Shown: positions 50,377 to 62,635, counted from the stretch's first letter. The stretch is 64,000 bases of DNA from Euryodendron excelsum (GCA_033060915.1 CM065393.1:9979501-10043500), one strand, 5' to 3'. The notes: generated from the letters alone by a model not told the origin. Numbers and translations are program-made.

Positions 50377-53300
50377 GATGACCATAATACATATTAGGGT
50401 ATGTTAAAACTATCTCATTAAAACCTTGCCAGGAAAACCCAATGGAAAAAAAACTTAGTGAAGGAAAAAGAGTACAGTGCTTAACTCCTCTTGAACAATA
50501 AGAAATTCTTTACTTCATAAAAAATTTCTGAGACAGTGTATACCAATTTCATGCACAAGTTTATCAAATATTGTAGTTGGCAGTGTTTTAGTAAATAAAT
50601 CTGTCAAATTGTCATTTGAATGTATTTGCTGGACATCAATATCACCATTCTTCTGGAGTTCATGTGTATGAAAGAATTTTAGAAAAATATGCTTCGTTCT
50701 GTCACATTTGATGTAGTTTCCCTTAATCTGTGCAATGCATGCGACATTATCTTTGTATAATATCGTCAAGGTATTTTTTATCGTAGATAATCTGCAACTT
50801 TCTTGAATATGTCGAATTATGAATCTTAGTCAGATGCACTCTCAGCTTGCTTCATGAATTTCAATTATCTCAGAATGATTTGAAGAAATTGTAGTCAATG
50901 TTTGCTTCACAGATTGCGAAGATATCGCAGTGTTACCATAAGTAAACACATACGCAGTTTGAAACCGAGCTTTATGTGAATCAAAAAGGTAACTCGCATC
51001 TACATAACCAATTATTTCGGGTTATAACTCCTTTGAATAGAATAAGCCCATATCAGTTATCCCTCGTAGGTAATGCAGTATATGCTTAATTCCTTTTCAA
51101 TGTCTTTGTATTGGTGCAAAACTATATCTTGCCAATAAGTTGACGAAGAATGCTATATCAGGTCTTGTACAATTTGAAAGATACATAAGGGCACCAATTG
51201 CACTAAGATATGGTACTTCAGGACTAAGAAGTTCTTCACCATCTTCTCGATGACGGAAATTATTTTTCTGTATATCTAGTGAATGGATAACCATTGGAGA
51301 AGAATTCCATTTAACAAGTGCTTAATCTGTAATCCAAGACAATACCTTATTCTCCCAATATCTTTCATTTCAAACTCCTCTTTCAAATAATTAACAGCTT
51401 TAGTAATCTCTTTAGGAGTTCCAATAATATTCAAATCATCAACATAGACTGCAATGATAACAAATCCGGATTCTAATTTCTTAATGAAAACGCATGGAAC
51501 AAATTGTATTGTTCACATATTCTTTTTTTAAGAGATATTCACTTAAACGATTGTACCACATGCGACCGGATTATTTTAACCTGTATAAAGATCTTTGAAC
51601 TTGACAGAGCATAGACTTCGTGGTTTTGAGATATTTGCTTCAAGCATCTTAAATCCTTCAAGGACTCTCATATATATATATATATATATATATCATTATC
51701 TAATTTTTTATATAAGTGGGTGGTCACTACATTCATTAGACACTTATCCAGTCCTTTTGAAACTGATAAACTAATAAAAAATCTGAATGTAATTGCATCC
51801 ATTACAAGAGAATAAGTTTCATTACAGTCAATATTAGGTCTCTACGAGAAACCTTGTACTACGAGTCGGGCTTTATATTGCATTATTTCATTTTTCTCAT
51901 TTCCCTTTCTTACGAATACCCATTTATATCCAATTGGTTTTACAGCTTCAAGTGTTTGGACTACAGGTCCAAATACTTTATGTTGTGCTAATGAGTTTAA
52001 TTCTACCTCAATAGCTTTTTTCCATTTTGGTCAATCAATTTTACTTCGACATTTGTCAACTGTATGTGGTTTGGTCTCTTCATTACTTCTGATAATACCA
52101 AGAGTTACTTTAAATAAAAATATCTTGTCAACAACCACCTTATTTTTATTCCAGTTTTCTCCTATATTTATATAACTCATTAAGATCTCATTATTTTTAG
52201 GTATCATGTCACTTACAGGAGATATCTCTTCAAAAGGTTTCTCTTCTGGAGAATTCTTCTTCAGAAAGTTTAGACATTATGTTTTCTTCAAGAGCACCAA
52301 CTTGCTTATACATTTTTTTCTTGTGTCTTCCTTTTCCTGGGAACAGTGTCTTTAGCACCAACAGGCCTTCCACGCTTCAAACGTGCTTTAGATTCATTTG
52401 CTGTTGTACAAATAGATTGTCCTTCAGAGATATCAATACGTGCTGGAGTATTAGCAGCTAGTATATGTGATTTTATCATATTCTGTATGTCGATGAACGC
52501 ATAAGGCAATTGATTTGTAATTGTCTGTAAATGAATAATTCTATGAATTTCTTATCCACATTGACTTGTTTGACGATTAATATGAGACATCGTTGAAACA
52601 TTCCAACTGATCTCTCGTTATTTTTCTAATTGCACCTTTTTTTCCCTTAATGGTGGGAAGATTGACTCATCAAAATGACAATCTGTAAAACGTGTGTTGA
52701 AGACATCACCTATTAAGGGTTCAAGATATTTGATAATAGATGGAGAATCAAAACTAACATAAATTCCAAGTCGACACTGGGGACCCCTTTTAGTATGCTA
52801 TTGGGGTAAAATTGAAACACATACAGTACAACCAAAAGCTCGTAAGTGAGAAATATTTAGTTGTTGATCAGTGACAAGTTGTAATGGTGAGTATTAATGA
52901 TAAGCAGTTGGTTGGACACCAACTCATGATGCAGCATGTAATATGGCATGTCCCCAAGCAGAAACAGCTAATATTATTTTCATAAGTAAAGGTCGTGCAA
53001 TTAACTAAAGTCATTTTATAAAAGATTCAGCAAAACCATTTTGTGTATGTGTGTGATCAATTGGGTGTTTAACATCAATTTCTATTGACATGCAATAATC
53101 ATCAAAAGCTTGATATGTAAATTCTCTAGTATTATTTAGTCGTATTGACTTGATCAGGTAATCTAAAAACTGTGCCCATAATCGAATAATTTGAGTAAGA
53201 AATCTAGCAAAAGCAATATTTCGAGTAGAAAGTAAATAAACATGTGACCACCGTGTGGATGTATCTATTAAAACCATAAAATAATGAGGTCTACATGAAG

Positions 53301-53380
53301 AATATATTGGCCCACAGATATCCCTTTGAATTCTTTGTAAGAATGATGGGGACTCAAGAACTGCCTTTGAAAGAGATGAC
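50377..53380 (-). mobile_element. Ty1/copia retrotransposon, 5' part missing
   Basis: Minus-strand element in copia order: integrase, reverse transcriptase, RNase H, polypurine tract, 3' LTR. Gag, protease, primer site and 5' LTR are absent: the element ends at about 53380, where a gypsy LTR begins. Frameshifts and stops occur throughout. Confidence 0.85.
50515..52130 (-). pseudogene. Copia reverse transcriptase and RNase H, broken
   Basis: Around 51446-51435 the minus strand encodes the RT catalytic YVDD (VYVDDLNIIGTP), followed by LKEEFEMKDIGRIRYCLGLQI. The segment 51294-51097 gives VPYLSAIGALMYLSNCTRPDIAF. The segment 50769-50515 is the C-terminal RNase H with KDNVACIAQIKG, DRTKHI, FFHTHELQKNGDIDVQQIHS and DLFTKTLP. 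Upstream RT blocks (about 51500-52130) are frame-shifted. Catalytic RT residues persist although the frame does not. Confidence 0.85.
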
Positions 53381-53382
53381 AT
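52306..53382 (-). pseudogene. Copia integrase and following linker, broken
   Basis: The segment 53382-53011 covers the integrase core: RIQRDICGPI (first Asp), FMVLIDTSTRWSHVYLLSTRN, IRLNNTREFTYQAFDDYC and HTQNGFAESF (Glu). The second catalytic Asp of the usual RLDN is Asn here. About 52990-52640 gives C-terminal pieces (RLGIYVSFDSPSIIKYLEP-type). The segment 52509-52306 has the linker before RT (TPARIDI, ANESKARLKRGRPVGAKD). The N-terminal zinc finger is missing. Confidence 0.8.
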
Positions 53383-56049
53383 AATGACCCGAACTTGTAT
53401 TTTCCAATTTAATGTAAACTCCTTAATTTCTATTTAATTATGATGTACTTTGGGTCTTATTTGTCCAATGGATATATATGTTGTAACTTATGTTGGAGGT
53501 GTGAGACACATGAGATTATTTCCCATGTGAGTCTTCCTATAACACAAAACACACATACACACATATACACACACACACACCCAACCGTAGGAGGGGTAGA
53601 GAGAGAGAGAGGAGAGAAGAAGAAGAAGGAAGAGAGAAGATCAAGGAGAAGAACAAGAGCCAAGAGAAGCCCAACCTAAGCTTGGCATCCCTTGTGAAGT
53701 TGGGAAGCTAGAGAGAGAAATGTATGAACTTTTACCTTGTTTGTATAATTGTGTGATTATGTTGGGTATTTGTACATATGCATCTAGGATAGTTGTTGAG
53801 TTTGGAGGACCCCTTGAGTCCCATTTATATGATTTTGAGAGCTCAAAGTTCGTTGTTGAAGATTGGGAGTGGTGGATTTGAAAAATCCCCAAATATGTAA
53901 AATGTTAGGGTTTTGAGTTTAACTCTAGATCCCTTTGATTTAATTGTTCTTTCTTCTCCATTTTGAGTTATTGTCATCCTTATGGGCTAATCTTTGAGCC
54001 CTAAGAGTATTAGGAAGGTTTGGTTGTGTTTGGAGGGGTTTTGGGAGAGTTTTGGGTGGAGGAATTGCTGCTGTGCAGGGGGTGTTCGAATGCTCGACAT
54101 GGCCGTTCGAACGGCCCGAGAGTAGAGTATTGATTTTTTGCCTAGGCATTCGAACAGCCATGCCTTATGTTCGAACGGCCCTTTATTTTGCCGGGCGTTC
54201 GAACGGCCAAGCCAGGTGTTTGAATGGCTTGAGAGGGTGTTATGCCATCTTTGCCTTGGCATTCGAACAAACCATCTAGGCGTTCAAACAGCCCGAGAGC
54301 ATGTTTCCTTGGATTGACCATTTTTGGCCTACCATTCAAATGACCTATTTGGGTGTTCGAACTGTTGGGCCGTTTTGACCCTGTTTTGTAATTTAGTCAT
54401 AACTTATTCTAGAAAACTCGATTTTGAGAACCGTTTGAAGCGTTGAATAGTAGATTCATGCACCTTTTCACCCATATAAAGTTTTTACCCTAACTCTTTA
54501 TAGATTTTGAGATATTGGGGTTTAAATTGACCCAAGTTTATGCCGAAAACCTTGTTTTCCAAAATGTTGGCCCGTTTTTCATAAGACCTAACTTCTTCAC
54601 CCAAAATGTGTTTTTGATCTATCACCTATCAAATTAAAGGTCTTTAAGCCTATTTTCAAATGGAACTGGCCTAGAGTGTGAATCCTTTGTTCAAGTTGGT
54701 TGGGACGAGATGAGAGAATCGATGTTTCTGGTTTTTATACTTCACCCTTAACTTTATGTCCTTGTTTTATGTTGGGGCTTTGCCCTAGAGTTTAGTCTCG
54801 TTCTTCCTTTGTGAAAGTGAGGTGTTGGTGACTCGGGGTTTAGGGGTTTATGTGCTTAGTTCAGCTTATGTGTTACCGATGTGCCTTAGAACCTTGTATT
54901 GATGTTTCTCTACTTTTATGTGCATTTTGTATAGGGACACCTTGTTTGACACCCGTTCATTTGGATAGAAGTGAGTAACGATATGCCATGAGTAAAACTC
55001 TATTATTTTTCAAATGTTTTAAGCTCACTTCTACATCATGAATATTTTTCATATATTTCAATGCATCAATGTTATATTCAATTACAAATGTCATATTCCA
55101 AGCGCATGCAAGTTATATTTATGTTATGGATGAAAATCATGGACTATAATGTTTAAATGAAAGATATGCCAAGTTTCCAATGTATGGTGCCAACTCGGGT
55201 CTTCTCGTGGCAAGACCTCAATCTAGCCCGATAGTCCTACGATAGGGGATAGGAAATAAATTATCTATGTTGGGAGATGTCCCTGGCCTAAAGAGCCTTA
55301 GCGTGACCTACATGACTACTATGGAGCCTAGCTCATATGTCGGGTTGTAGCACACTTATGTTTTAAACCAAGAACTATGATATGTTCAAATGCTTTACGA
55401 CAGATTATGAAAAGCCATATCGAGATTAATGTTATGTTGCATCTCTTTTTATGATACTATATTTTGAAATGTTGAAATGTTTTAAATGATGTTTACGTTA
55501 CCTATGAATTCCAAGCATCGCTTTACATGTTTAAAAGTTCATATCCTTATGCATAAATGTTTATCTATTCCTAAACGTTGGATATAATTGCTAGTCCATG
55601 ATATTTTCTGGCTCATGCATCATTGTTACTCGCTAAGCATTAGCTTATGGTTTCTCAAATGACTTCTAGGTAGCAAATCCAGGAGGCCCTAAAGCGATGC
55701 CATATGTGGCGATGCCATATGTGGATTTTGCACTACGGCCCATGGGCTTATGTTTTGTAATATATTTAACGGTTGGACCCCAATGTTTTGTAATGGTATA
55801 ATGTTATAACTTTGGTGAGCCTTGATTAGGCTCATAAGTATGTTATGTTTTGGATTAGGCACAGCTCTGCAATGTATGACACGGATTATGTTTTTAAGTT
55901 ATCAAAAGTTCTATTTTTTGCACTTATGCATCATTTTATATGATTATGCACAGGTGATCAACCAGTTTATGTATTGCGGCCTTGGGTAGCCTTGCTACTA
56001 GCTGGTCATGTACCCTAAATCTGTATAGGCTGGGTTATGGGGGGTGACA
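53380..56049 (+). repeat. 5' LTR of a Tekay/Del-like Ty3/gypsy element
   Basis: About 2.67 kb. The right end ...GGGGTGACA (56049) is followed by GCG and a tRNA-Met primer site, so the orientation is +. The left border is placed where copia coding ends and ATAATGACCCGAACTT begins; the initial TG is not clear. CCAAT (53464) and a TATA box (GATATATATG, 53471-53480) are followed by CA- and GA-rich tracts and a transcribed-looking region. The palindrome doublets (54085-54361) lie in its middle. A 16-bp tandem repeat (GCGATGCCATATGTGG) is near 55695-55726. Confidence 0.7.
54085..54361. repeat. Five doublets of TTCGAA-like palindromes at 21-bp spacing
   Basis: TTCGAA (or a one-base variant) occurs in pairs whose starts are exactly 21 bp apart: 54085/54106, 54149/54170, 54198/54219, 54262/54283 and 54335/54356. 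Seven of ten sites are exact TTCGAA; the others are TTTGAA or TTCAAA. Many are followed by CGGCC or CAGCC. Pair-to-pair distance varies (64, 49, 64, 73 bp). Located in the gypsy LTR; function unknown. Confidence 0.9.
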
Positions 56050-56052
56050 GCG

Positions 56053-56063
56053 TGGTATCAGAG
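56053..56063 (+). other. Primer-binding site (initiator tRNA-Met type)
   Basis: TGGTATCAGAG, the standard plant sequence complementary to the 3' end of initiator tRNA-Met, three bases after the LTR end. Confidence 0.85.
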
Positions 56064-56249
56064 TTATAGGTTGACACCGTAAGATTGAGTCATGTCTAGA
56101 TAGAATTCTAGGTTTGACTCTAGTATGTGCTATACGTATATATATATATATATATGTGTGCATGCTACGTGTATAATGACATGCTAAGGTGTAATACATG
56201 TAGTGCTATGTTAAATACTTAACGTTTGTTTATGCGTGTATAGTTAACA

Positions 56250-57248
56250 ATGCCGCCGAGAAGAGGTGGTTGCAGAGGGGCCGAAAGGCCTGAAGACCAA
56301 ATTGATCGCATAGAAAGGATTTTAGATTGACTTGTCCAAGTAGTTGAAGATACTCATAATAACACCGCCAATGCACCAGAGCATCCGGCAGTGCAGGTGC
56401 CAAGAGGAGAAGCAGTGGCACGCACTACCATTAAGCAGTTTCAACAGTTGAAGCCCCCAACTTTTTGGGGAACCCCCGACCCATTGGCTGCGAAGTCTTG
56501 GCTTTTGGGAATTGAGAGGGTGTTCAAGGTGCTACCTTACACAGATGAACAAAAAGTGACCTTTGCCACCTTTACCTTTGAAGGAGCTGCAATTACTTGG
56601 TGGAAACTGAAGAAAGCAACGGAGCCACTATGGTTGTGGCCTAGGTTTCTGGAAGTGTTCAATGAGGAACAATTTCCTGAGACTATCAAAGATCAGAAGA
56701 CTACGAAGTTCCTTGGTTTGACACAAGGGAATATGATCGTGGCGGAGTACAATGCCAAATTCATGGAACTATCACGATATGCCCCACATATTATGTCATT
56801 AGAGACTTGCAAGGCGAGGAAGTTTGAGACGGGGTTGCGATGGAACATTCGCAACAAGGTGAACATACTACGACTAGAGACCCATCAAGAAGTTGTACAA
56901 TGAGCATTGATCGCCAAAAGGGCAAATGATGAAATGTCCTAATACTGAGAGATGAACAAGAAAAGATCAGGGAGTGACCAAGGCAAGAGACAAAGTTCAA
57001 AGCAGCAAAGTTCTGGATCTTCTAGTGGGAATTCGTCTACCCCACGGGGAAATACCTCTAACCGAGGAGGCAACACGGCTAGTGAGAGACTGACGTGCCC
57101 AAATTATTAAAAGAAGCATTGAGGCGCATGTTGTTTGGGAAGTAAGGCTTGTTACAGGTGTGGCCAAGAGGGTCACCAAGTGAAGGACTGTCCAAAGAGG
57201 AACAGAGCACAGGGATTCAGGGCATCAGCATCAACTTCAGTTCAGTAA
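56250..57248 (+). pseudogene. Gypsy gag, interrupted by stops
   Basis: Starts MPPRRGGCRGAERPEDQIDRI. The capsid region follows (FQQLKPPTFWGTPDPLAAKSW, FTFEGAAITWW, FPETIKDQKTTKFLGLTQG, FMELSRYAP), and near the end the zinc knuckle CYRCGQEGHQVKDC (CX2CX4HX4C). The frame is kept throughout, but stops interrupt it at 56328, 56901, 56940, 56946, 57108 and 57120, and the reading ends at 57246. All but a few of these fit single C-to-T changes. Confidence 0.9.
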
Positions 57249-57840
57249 TCTACAGCTAATAGGAGGGAGAATCAACCATGGCAAGGCCGGGCTTTTGCAC
57301 TTACACCAGGAAACACCGTAGCTACTGACTCTATAATGTCAGGTATACTCTCTATTTGTGGTCGACCTGCACACGTCCTTATGGATTCCGGTTGCTCGCA
57401 CTCATTTGTCTCATATCTTTTTGCTTAATACTTGTATACATCTCCGGTACCTCTTGATTATGCTTTGGTACTATTGTTGCCATCCGGGGATTCCATGTTA
57501 TGTGATAGGGTTTATAATTCTTGTGAACGATGTGCCCATGTTTGTAAACCTCATTCCCTTAGAAATGCACGGCTTTGATGTCATCTTAGAATGGATTGGT
57601 TGTCCTCTCATTGTGCTATCATTGATTGTGAGCTTAAATGAGTCGTGTTTCATTCTTTTACTCATTCGGGGCTTGTATTTAAGAAAGTTGGTGTTGTACC
57701 TCCACCATATCTCATTTCATCTATGCAAGCATGACGTTTAATTCAAAAAGGAAATCGTGCATTCTTGTATAACGTTTTTGACACACACATTTCCTCACCG
57801 CCCTTGGAAGATATCCATGTTGCTTGGGAATTTCCCGATG
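57249..57840 (+). pseudogene. Gypsy protease region, decayed
   Basis: ILSICGRPAHVLMDSGCSHSFVS (57340-57410) carries the Asp-Ser-Gly active site of the retropepsin family. The rest, up to the RT domain, is frame-shifted, with recognisable scraps such as YLISSMQA before [19 protein letters not shown]. Confidence 0.75.
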
Positions 57841-58760
57841 TCTTTCTCGATGAGCTACTTGGTTCTTTGGTGGACCGGGAGATTGAGTTCCATATTGACC
57901 TTAATACAGGTACTAGACCCATTTCCAAAGCTCCTTACTGTATGTCCCCTTTAAAGTTGAAAGAGTTTAAGGTTCAACTCCAAGACATGTTAGAAAAGGA
58001 ATTCATTTGTCCTAGTGTCTCACCTTGGGGTGCTCTGGTGTTATTTGTGAAAAAGGAAGACAGAACCATGAGACTATGCATTCATTACGGGGAATTGAAC
58101 AAGGTCACCATCAAGAATAAGTATTCATTGTTGAGAGTGGATGATTTATTTGATCAACTACAAGGCGCACAAGTATTTTCGAAGATTGACCTAAGGTTGG
58201 GTTATCACCAACTAAAGGTCAAGGCAAGCGATGTAGAGAAGACGGCTTTCTGAACCAGATATGGTTACTATGAATTTTTGGTTATACCATTTGGAGTTAC
58301 TAATGCACCTGTCGCATTCATGAATTTGATGAATCGGGTTTTCAAATCCTTTCTTGATAATTTTGTTATTATGTTTATTGATGATATTTTGGTGTACTCT
58401 AAGAGTCTTGTAGATCACGAGCACCACTTGAGTATGGTCCTCCAAACTCTGCGAGATAGGAAACTATATGCAAAACTAAAAGTGTGTGAATTTTGGCTGC
58501 CAAGTGTAGCATTTTTGGGACACATCATCAGTGTGGATGGAGTGTCTGTTGATGCTTCGAAGGTTGAACCCATTGTGAATTGGCCAAGACCGACGAATGT
58601 AACCGAAGTAAGAAGTTTTATGGGCTTAGCTGGGTATTATCGAAGATTTGTAAAAGATTTCTCCAAGATTGCGACTCCATTAGCACAGCTTACCCGGAAG
58701 AACACACCATTTGAATGGAATGAGAAGAGGGAACGAAGCTTCCAAGAATTGAAAAATTGA
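57765..58760 (+). pseudogene. Gypsy reverse transcriptase, one internal stop
   Basis: [63 protein letters not shown] (first catalytic Asp) and, after a TGA at 58251, the same frame resumes with [18 protein letters not shown] and FIDDILVYS (catalytic DD). It then runs through [13 protein letters not shown] to FQELKN and a TGA at 58758. Apart from the two stops the RT is well kept. Typical of chromovirus-clade elements. Confidence 0.92.
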
Positions 58761-59190
58761 TTAGTGTCTGCACCAATTCTAGCCTTGCCTACCGAGACTG
58801 ACGGGTTTTCCATCTACAGTGATGCCTTGCATAGAGGACTGGGATGCGTATTGATGCAACACGGTAAGGTGATTGCATATGCCTCGAGACAATTGAGACC
58901 ACATGAGAAGAACTACCCGACCCATGATCTTGAATTAGCAGCAGTGGTGTTTGCTTTGAAGAATTGGTGGCACTATTTGTACAGAGTCACATGCGAGGTT
59001 TTCATCGACCATAAGAGTTTGAAATACCTTTTCACACAGAATGAGCTGAACATGAGATAGAGAAGATGGCTCTAGTTGATCAAGGACTACAACATTCTCA
59101 TTCAATACCATCCGGGCAAAGACAATGTGGTGGTCGATGCCTTGAGTCAGAAGTCTACCGCTAACCTAGCATGTCTTGTCACTTTTTAGC
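58761..59190 (+). pseudogene. Gypsy RNase H
   Basis: [27 protein letters not shown] (Asp), [31 protein letters not shown] (Glu), [17 protein letters not shown] (Asp). After TAG at 59058 and 59073 the frame goes on with IKDYNILIQYHPGKDNVVVDALSQKS. Follows RT directly, as expected. Confidence 0.9.
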
Positions 59191-59372
59191 GGCCCTTGCT
59201 CCTTGACCTAGAGAGATCGGAGATTGAAATTGCTGCATTGGGTACCAATATGATGCTTACTACCATGATCATCTAACCAGCATTGATAGAAGTTGTGAAG
59301 CAGCAGTAACTTGAAGATCCTTATTTGTGGAAGATCTACAAAGAGATGGGAACGAATCCGAAGCCTGACTTA
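59191..59372 (+). pseudogene. RNase H-integrase linker, split by the solo LTR
   Basis: Same-frame linker (DLERSEIEIAAL..., DPYLWKIYKEMG) with stops at 59274 and 59307. The reading is cut at 59372 and resumes after the solo LTR at 63474. Confidence 0.75.
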
Positions 59373-62300
59373 TGTCGCGCCCGGATTTTCGCACTCGAGG
59401 AATACATACACAAGCGAGAAAAATACTGTACTCTCTCGTTAGAACTCATCCTCCTAGAAGAATGAGTGCGACGAGGTTTGAATTGAAAATTGATTTGAAT
59501 AAAGGGCTTTTGAAAAACATTTGGAGTCGCTACCTAACTTGATTAAGGTGAGTTAGGTCACCTATAAACTAAGCATAATCCAAAGACTACACTTAAGGTT
59601 TTTGAAAACGATTTTGAAAATACCTCCTCAAGAGAGGATTTTTTAAGAAAACAGATTGTTTGGCAACCTTTAGAGAATATTTAAGCCATTTTTTGAAAAT
59701 AACTCCATTTTGGTCTTTCGAAAACAGTGATATAGGTTCAAAGGTTAGTTACGTGTAGGGAAGAGACACTAAACCATCACCCTACCCCGCCCTTGCGGTA
59801 CCTACATGTCTATTCATCCTAGATTCAACCATTAAAGTCTTTAATTAATATATGTCCAAAACTATCTAGTTTAGAAAAGAATTTTTAAAAGAATGATACA
59901 TGATATGTAAGTGCAAGGAAAAAAAAGATTTGACTTCGAAAATAAATTTGAAAAAAAACTTAATTTGATTTTAGAAAAGAGATTTAAAAAGACAGATTTG
60001 ATTTTGAAAGAAAGTCTTAGAAATTAAAAATAGTGATCTGAAAATAGATTTTTTTGGAATTGGAAGTTTGAAAATAGTTACGGAATTGGAGATTTGAAAA
60101 AAATTATGACCGCACCCATTAGGGTTGCCTACGTATCCCTTTTGAGCAATCAGGTCAGCCATAGTTCAGATATGAATCCGATTGAAAATAGAAGATTTTG
60201 ATTGGAAAAAAGAAATTAAGTTGGAATTCGAATTGGAAGATTAGGAAATCAGGATTGAACTTAGACCTAGAATTGAACTTGAAAGAGGATTTGACCCTTG
60301 GAAGAGAACTTGGACTAGATTTAGAAAGATAAAGTTTTGGGAAACTTACACTTAGGAAAGATGGGATTTAGGAAAGACTTGAGGTTTAAGAAAGATTTGA
60401 CTCGAACGTTGGACTTGGAAGATTAGGGAAGTTGGATTTAGAAAATGTTCGAATTAGGAAAGTTCCGTTTTAGGCAAGTTTCATTTTAAGAAAGGTTTTG
60501 AAATAAGAAAGTTTTAAAATAGCAAAAGTTTTGAAATAGAAAAGGTTTCATTTTGGGAAAGTTTTGAATTAGGGAATTTTTGAATTGTGAAAGAATTAAA
60601 ATTGGAAAGTTTTGAAATTGAAAAGTTTTAAAATTGGAAAGTCTTTTTTTTAAGAAAGAGTTGATTTTTGGGAAGAGTTTGAATTAGAAAAAGTTTAGTT
60701 TAAGAAAGATTTGGAGTTTGAATTTTGAAAATTTTAACTTAAGAAAGTTTCGGATTTTAGAAAGATTCAAAGTTTGAGTTTAAGAAATACTTGAGATTAG
60801 AACTGGTTTTGAGTTTAAGAAAGATTTGAAAATTTAGATTTAAAAAGTTAAAATTTAGAAATGTTGGAATTAGGAAGATTAAGAAGCTTAAAGTTTAAGG
60901 AAAGATTTGAAAGTTTAGGTTTTGAAAACTTAAGATTTAGGAAGGTATGAGATTAGGAAGGATTTACATTTAAAAAGATTGGGATTTCTATTTCCTAAAG
61001 CAAAAGATTGGATTTTGTTTCTAAAAAGAGGTGTTTTGATTTTCTTTCAAAAAACGGAGGATTAGATCTAGTTTCCTAAATAGGATATTGGATTTGGTTT
61101 CCTAAAAGGAAGATTGGATTTGACATGGATTTCGAAGGTGATGTTTTGGAAATATTAGATTTTGGGATAGAAAATAGGTTTTGGAAATATATGGTTTTGA
61201 TGTAGAAAATAGGATTTGGAAACCTAAAGTTTGAGGCAAGATTAAAAATCATGTTTTAGGAAAGAAAATTAGGGTTTCCTAACCATGGCTCTAAAGCTTG
61301 ACTTGGGCTCCAAGGTAAAGAGTTTTTGAAAAATGAGTTTTTGGAAAGGAAGATTTTTGGAAGGAAATCTTAGAAAGGAGTTTTTAGAAAGTGAATTTGA
61401 AAAGAGAGTTTTTAGAAAAGATTTTTGGAAAGAGTTTTTAGAAAGAAGATTTTCGGAAAGAAACTTAGGGAGTGTTTTTAGAAAGTGAATTTTGAAGAGA
61501 GTGTTTTGGGAAGGAGTTTGGAAAAGAGTTTTTAGAAAAGTAAGTTTTTGAAGGAAATTTTTAGAAAACAATTTTGGAAAGGAGATTGGAGGGAGTTTTT
61601 AGAAAGTATATTGGAAAGGGGATTTTAAAAAGTAGATTTGAAAAGAGATTTTAGGGAGGATTCAAAAAGAGGTTTTGGAAAGTAAGTTTAAAAAAGAGAT
61701 TTGAAAAGGATTTGAATGTGGACTTTTGCAAACCACTAAAAATATCTCACTTTCCTAAAACAATTCTAACCATAAGAAGGTTAGAACCATTCTAGGATTG
61801 TGGTTTTGAAAACAACAAGGATTTGAAAATATGGACCATATCGATCACTTAAATGTAACACTTTCCTAAAACAACCCTAACCATGGAATGGCTAGAATCA
61901 CCTTAGGATTGTGGTTTCAAAAACAAGTTTTAAAGAAGAAGATTATAACACAAGTTTTGAAAACAATTTGGAAAACAAGTTTGAAAACAACTTTTGGAGA
62001 GATGCATGATCATGATATGCACAATGCAAGTTGGGGTCATGAACATACAGGGTTCAAGACTTCACCACATCATCAAGGGGGCCGAACCCACATGGTCTCT
62101 GGTTAGACTAAGAGAAAGCCCTAGACACAGTGACTTCTAACAGCCTAATCCTACCCATAAACTGGGGAGTCCCTTATTTTAAGCATGTAAGAAAAGGGGG
62201 GGGGGGGGGGGGAAGAAAACGGGGGATTAAAATAAAAGAAAACCCAAGTGGGTTTGGAGAGAGAAGAGAGAGGAAAAAATTGCGTAAACGTAAATAGGAA

Positions 62301-62635
62301 GCCTACCTTGTGTCTTCTTTTATTTGCTTGGTTTTATTCGCTTTGTTCTTCTTGCTTTGCTTTGCTTTGGTCTTCGCTTGATCTTTAAGAGCTTGCTGGG
62401 ATCTTCAGAAACTTCAAAGTTGCAGCACTTCAAGTCTTTAATGGAGGCTTTGCAGGCGTATATGAGTGTATGTGAGTGTATGAGAGTGTATGTATACTAG
62501 GGTTTAGTGTATGGGGGCTAGGGTTTGGAAAACCTAAATAAGACTAGGGTTTGGGGAGGTTACGAGCTCTGTGTATCAAAGAGGAGAGTTTTTAAATTGA
62601 GTTTGCGGACCTTTTGCACGCTAGAGGAGACTCTG

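Noticed and set aside
53540..53660. Regularly spaced CA and GA repeats that might suggest an array
   Set aside because: They are simple microsatellites; there are no spacers or conserved repeats, and the genome is a plant nuclear one, so CRISPR does not apply.
56053..56063. Fragment of a tRNA-Met gene
   Set aside because: It is the retrotransposon primer-binding site: only the tRNA 3'-end complement is present, directly after the LTR end.
61269..61571. 100-residue minus-strand ORF rich in Phe, Leu, Lys and Ser
   Set aside because: It is the translation of the purine-rich repeat field in the solo LTR, not a gene.
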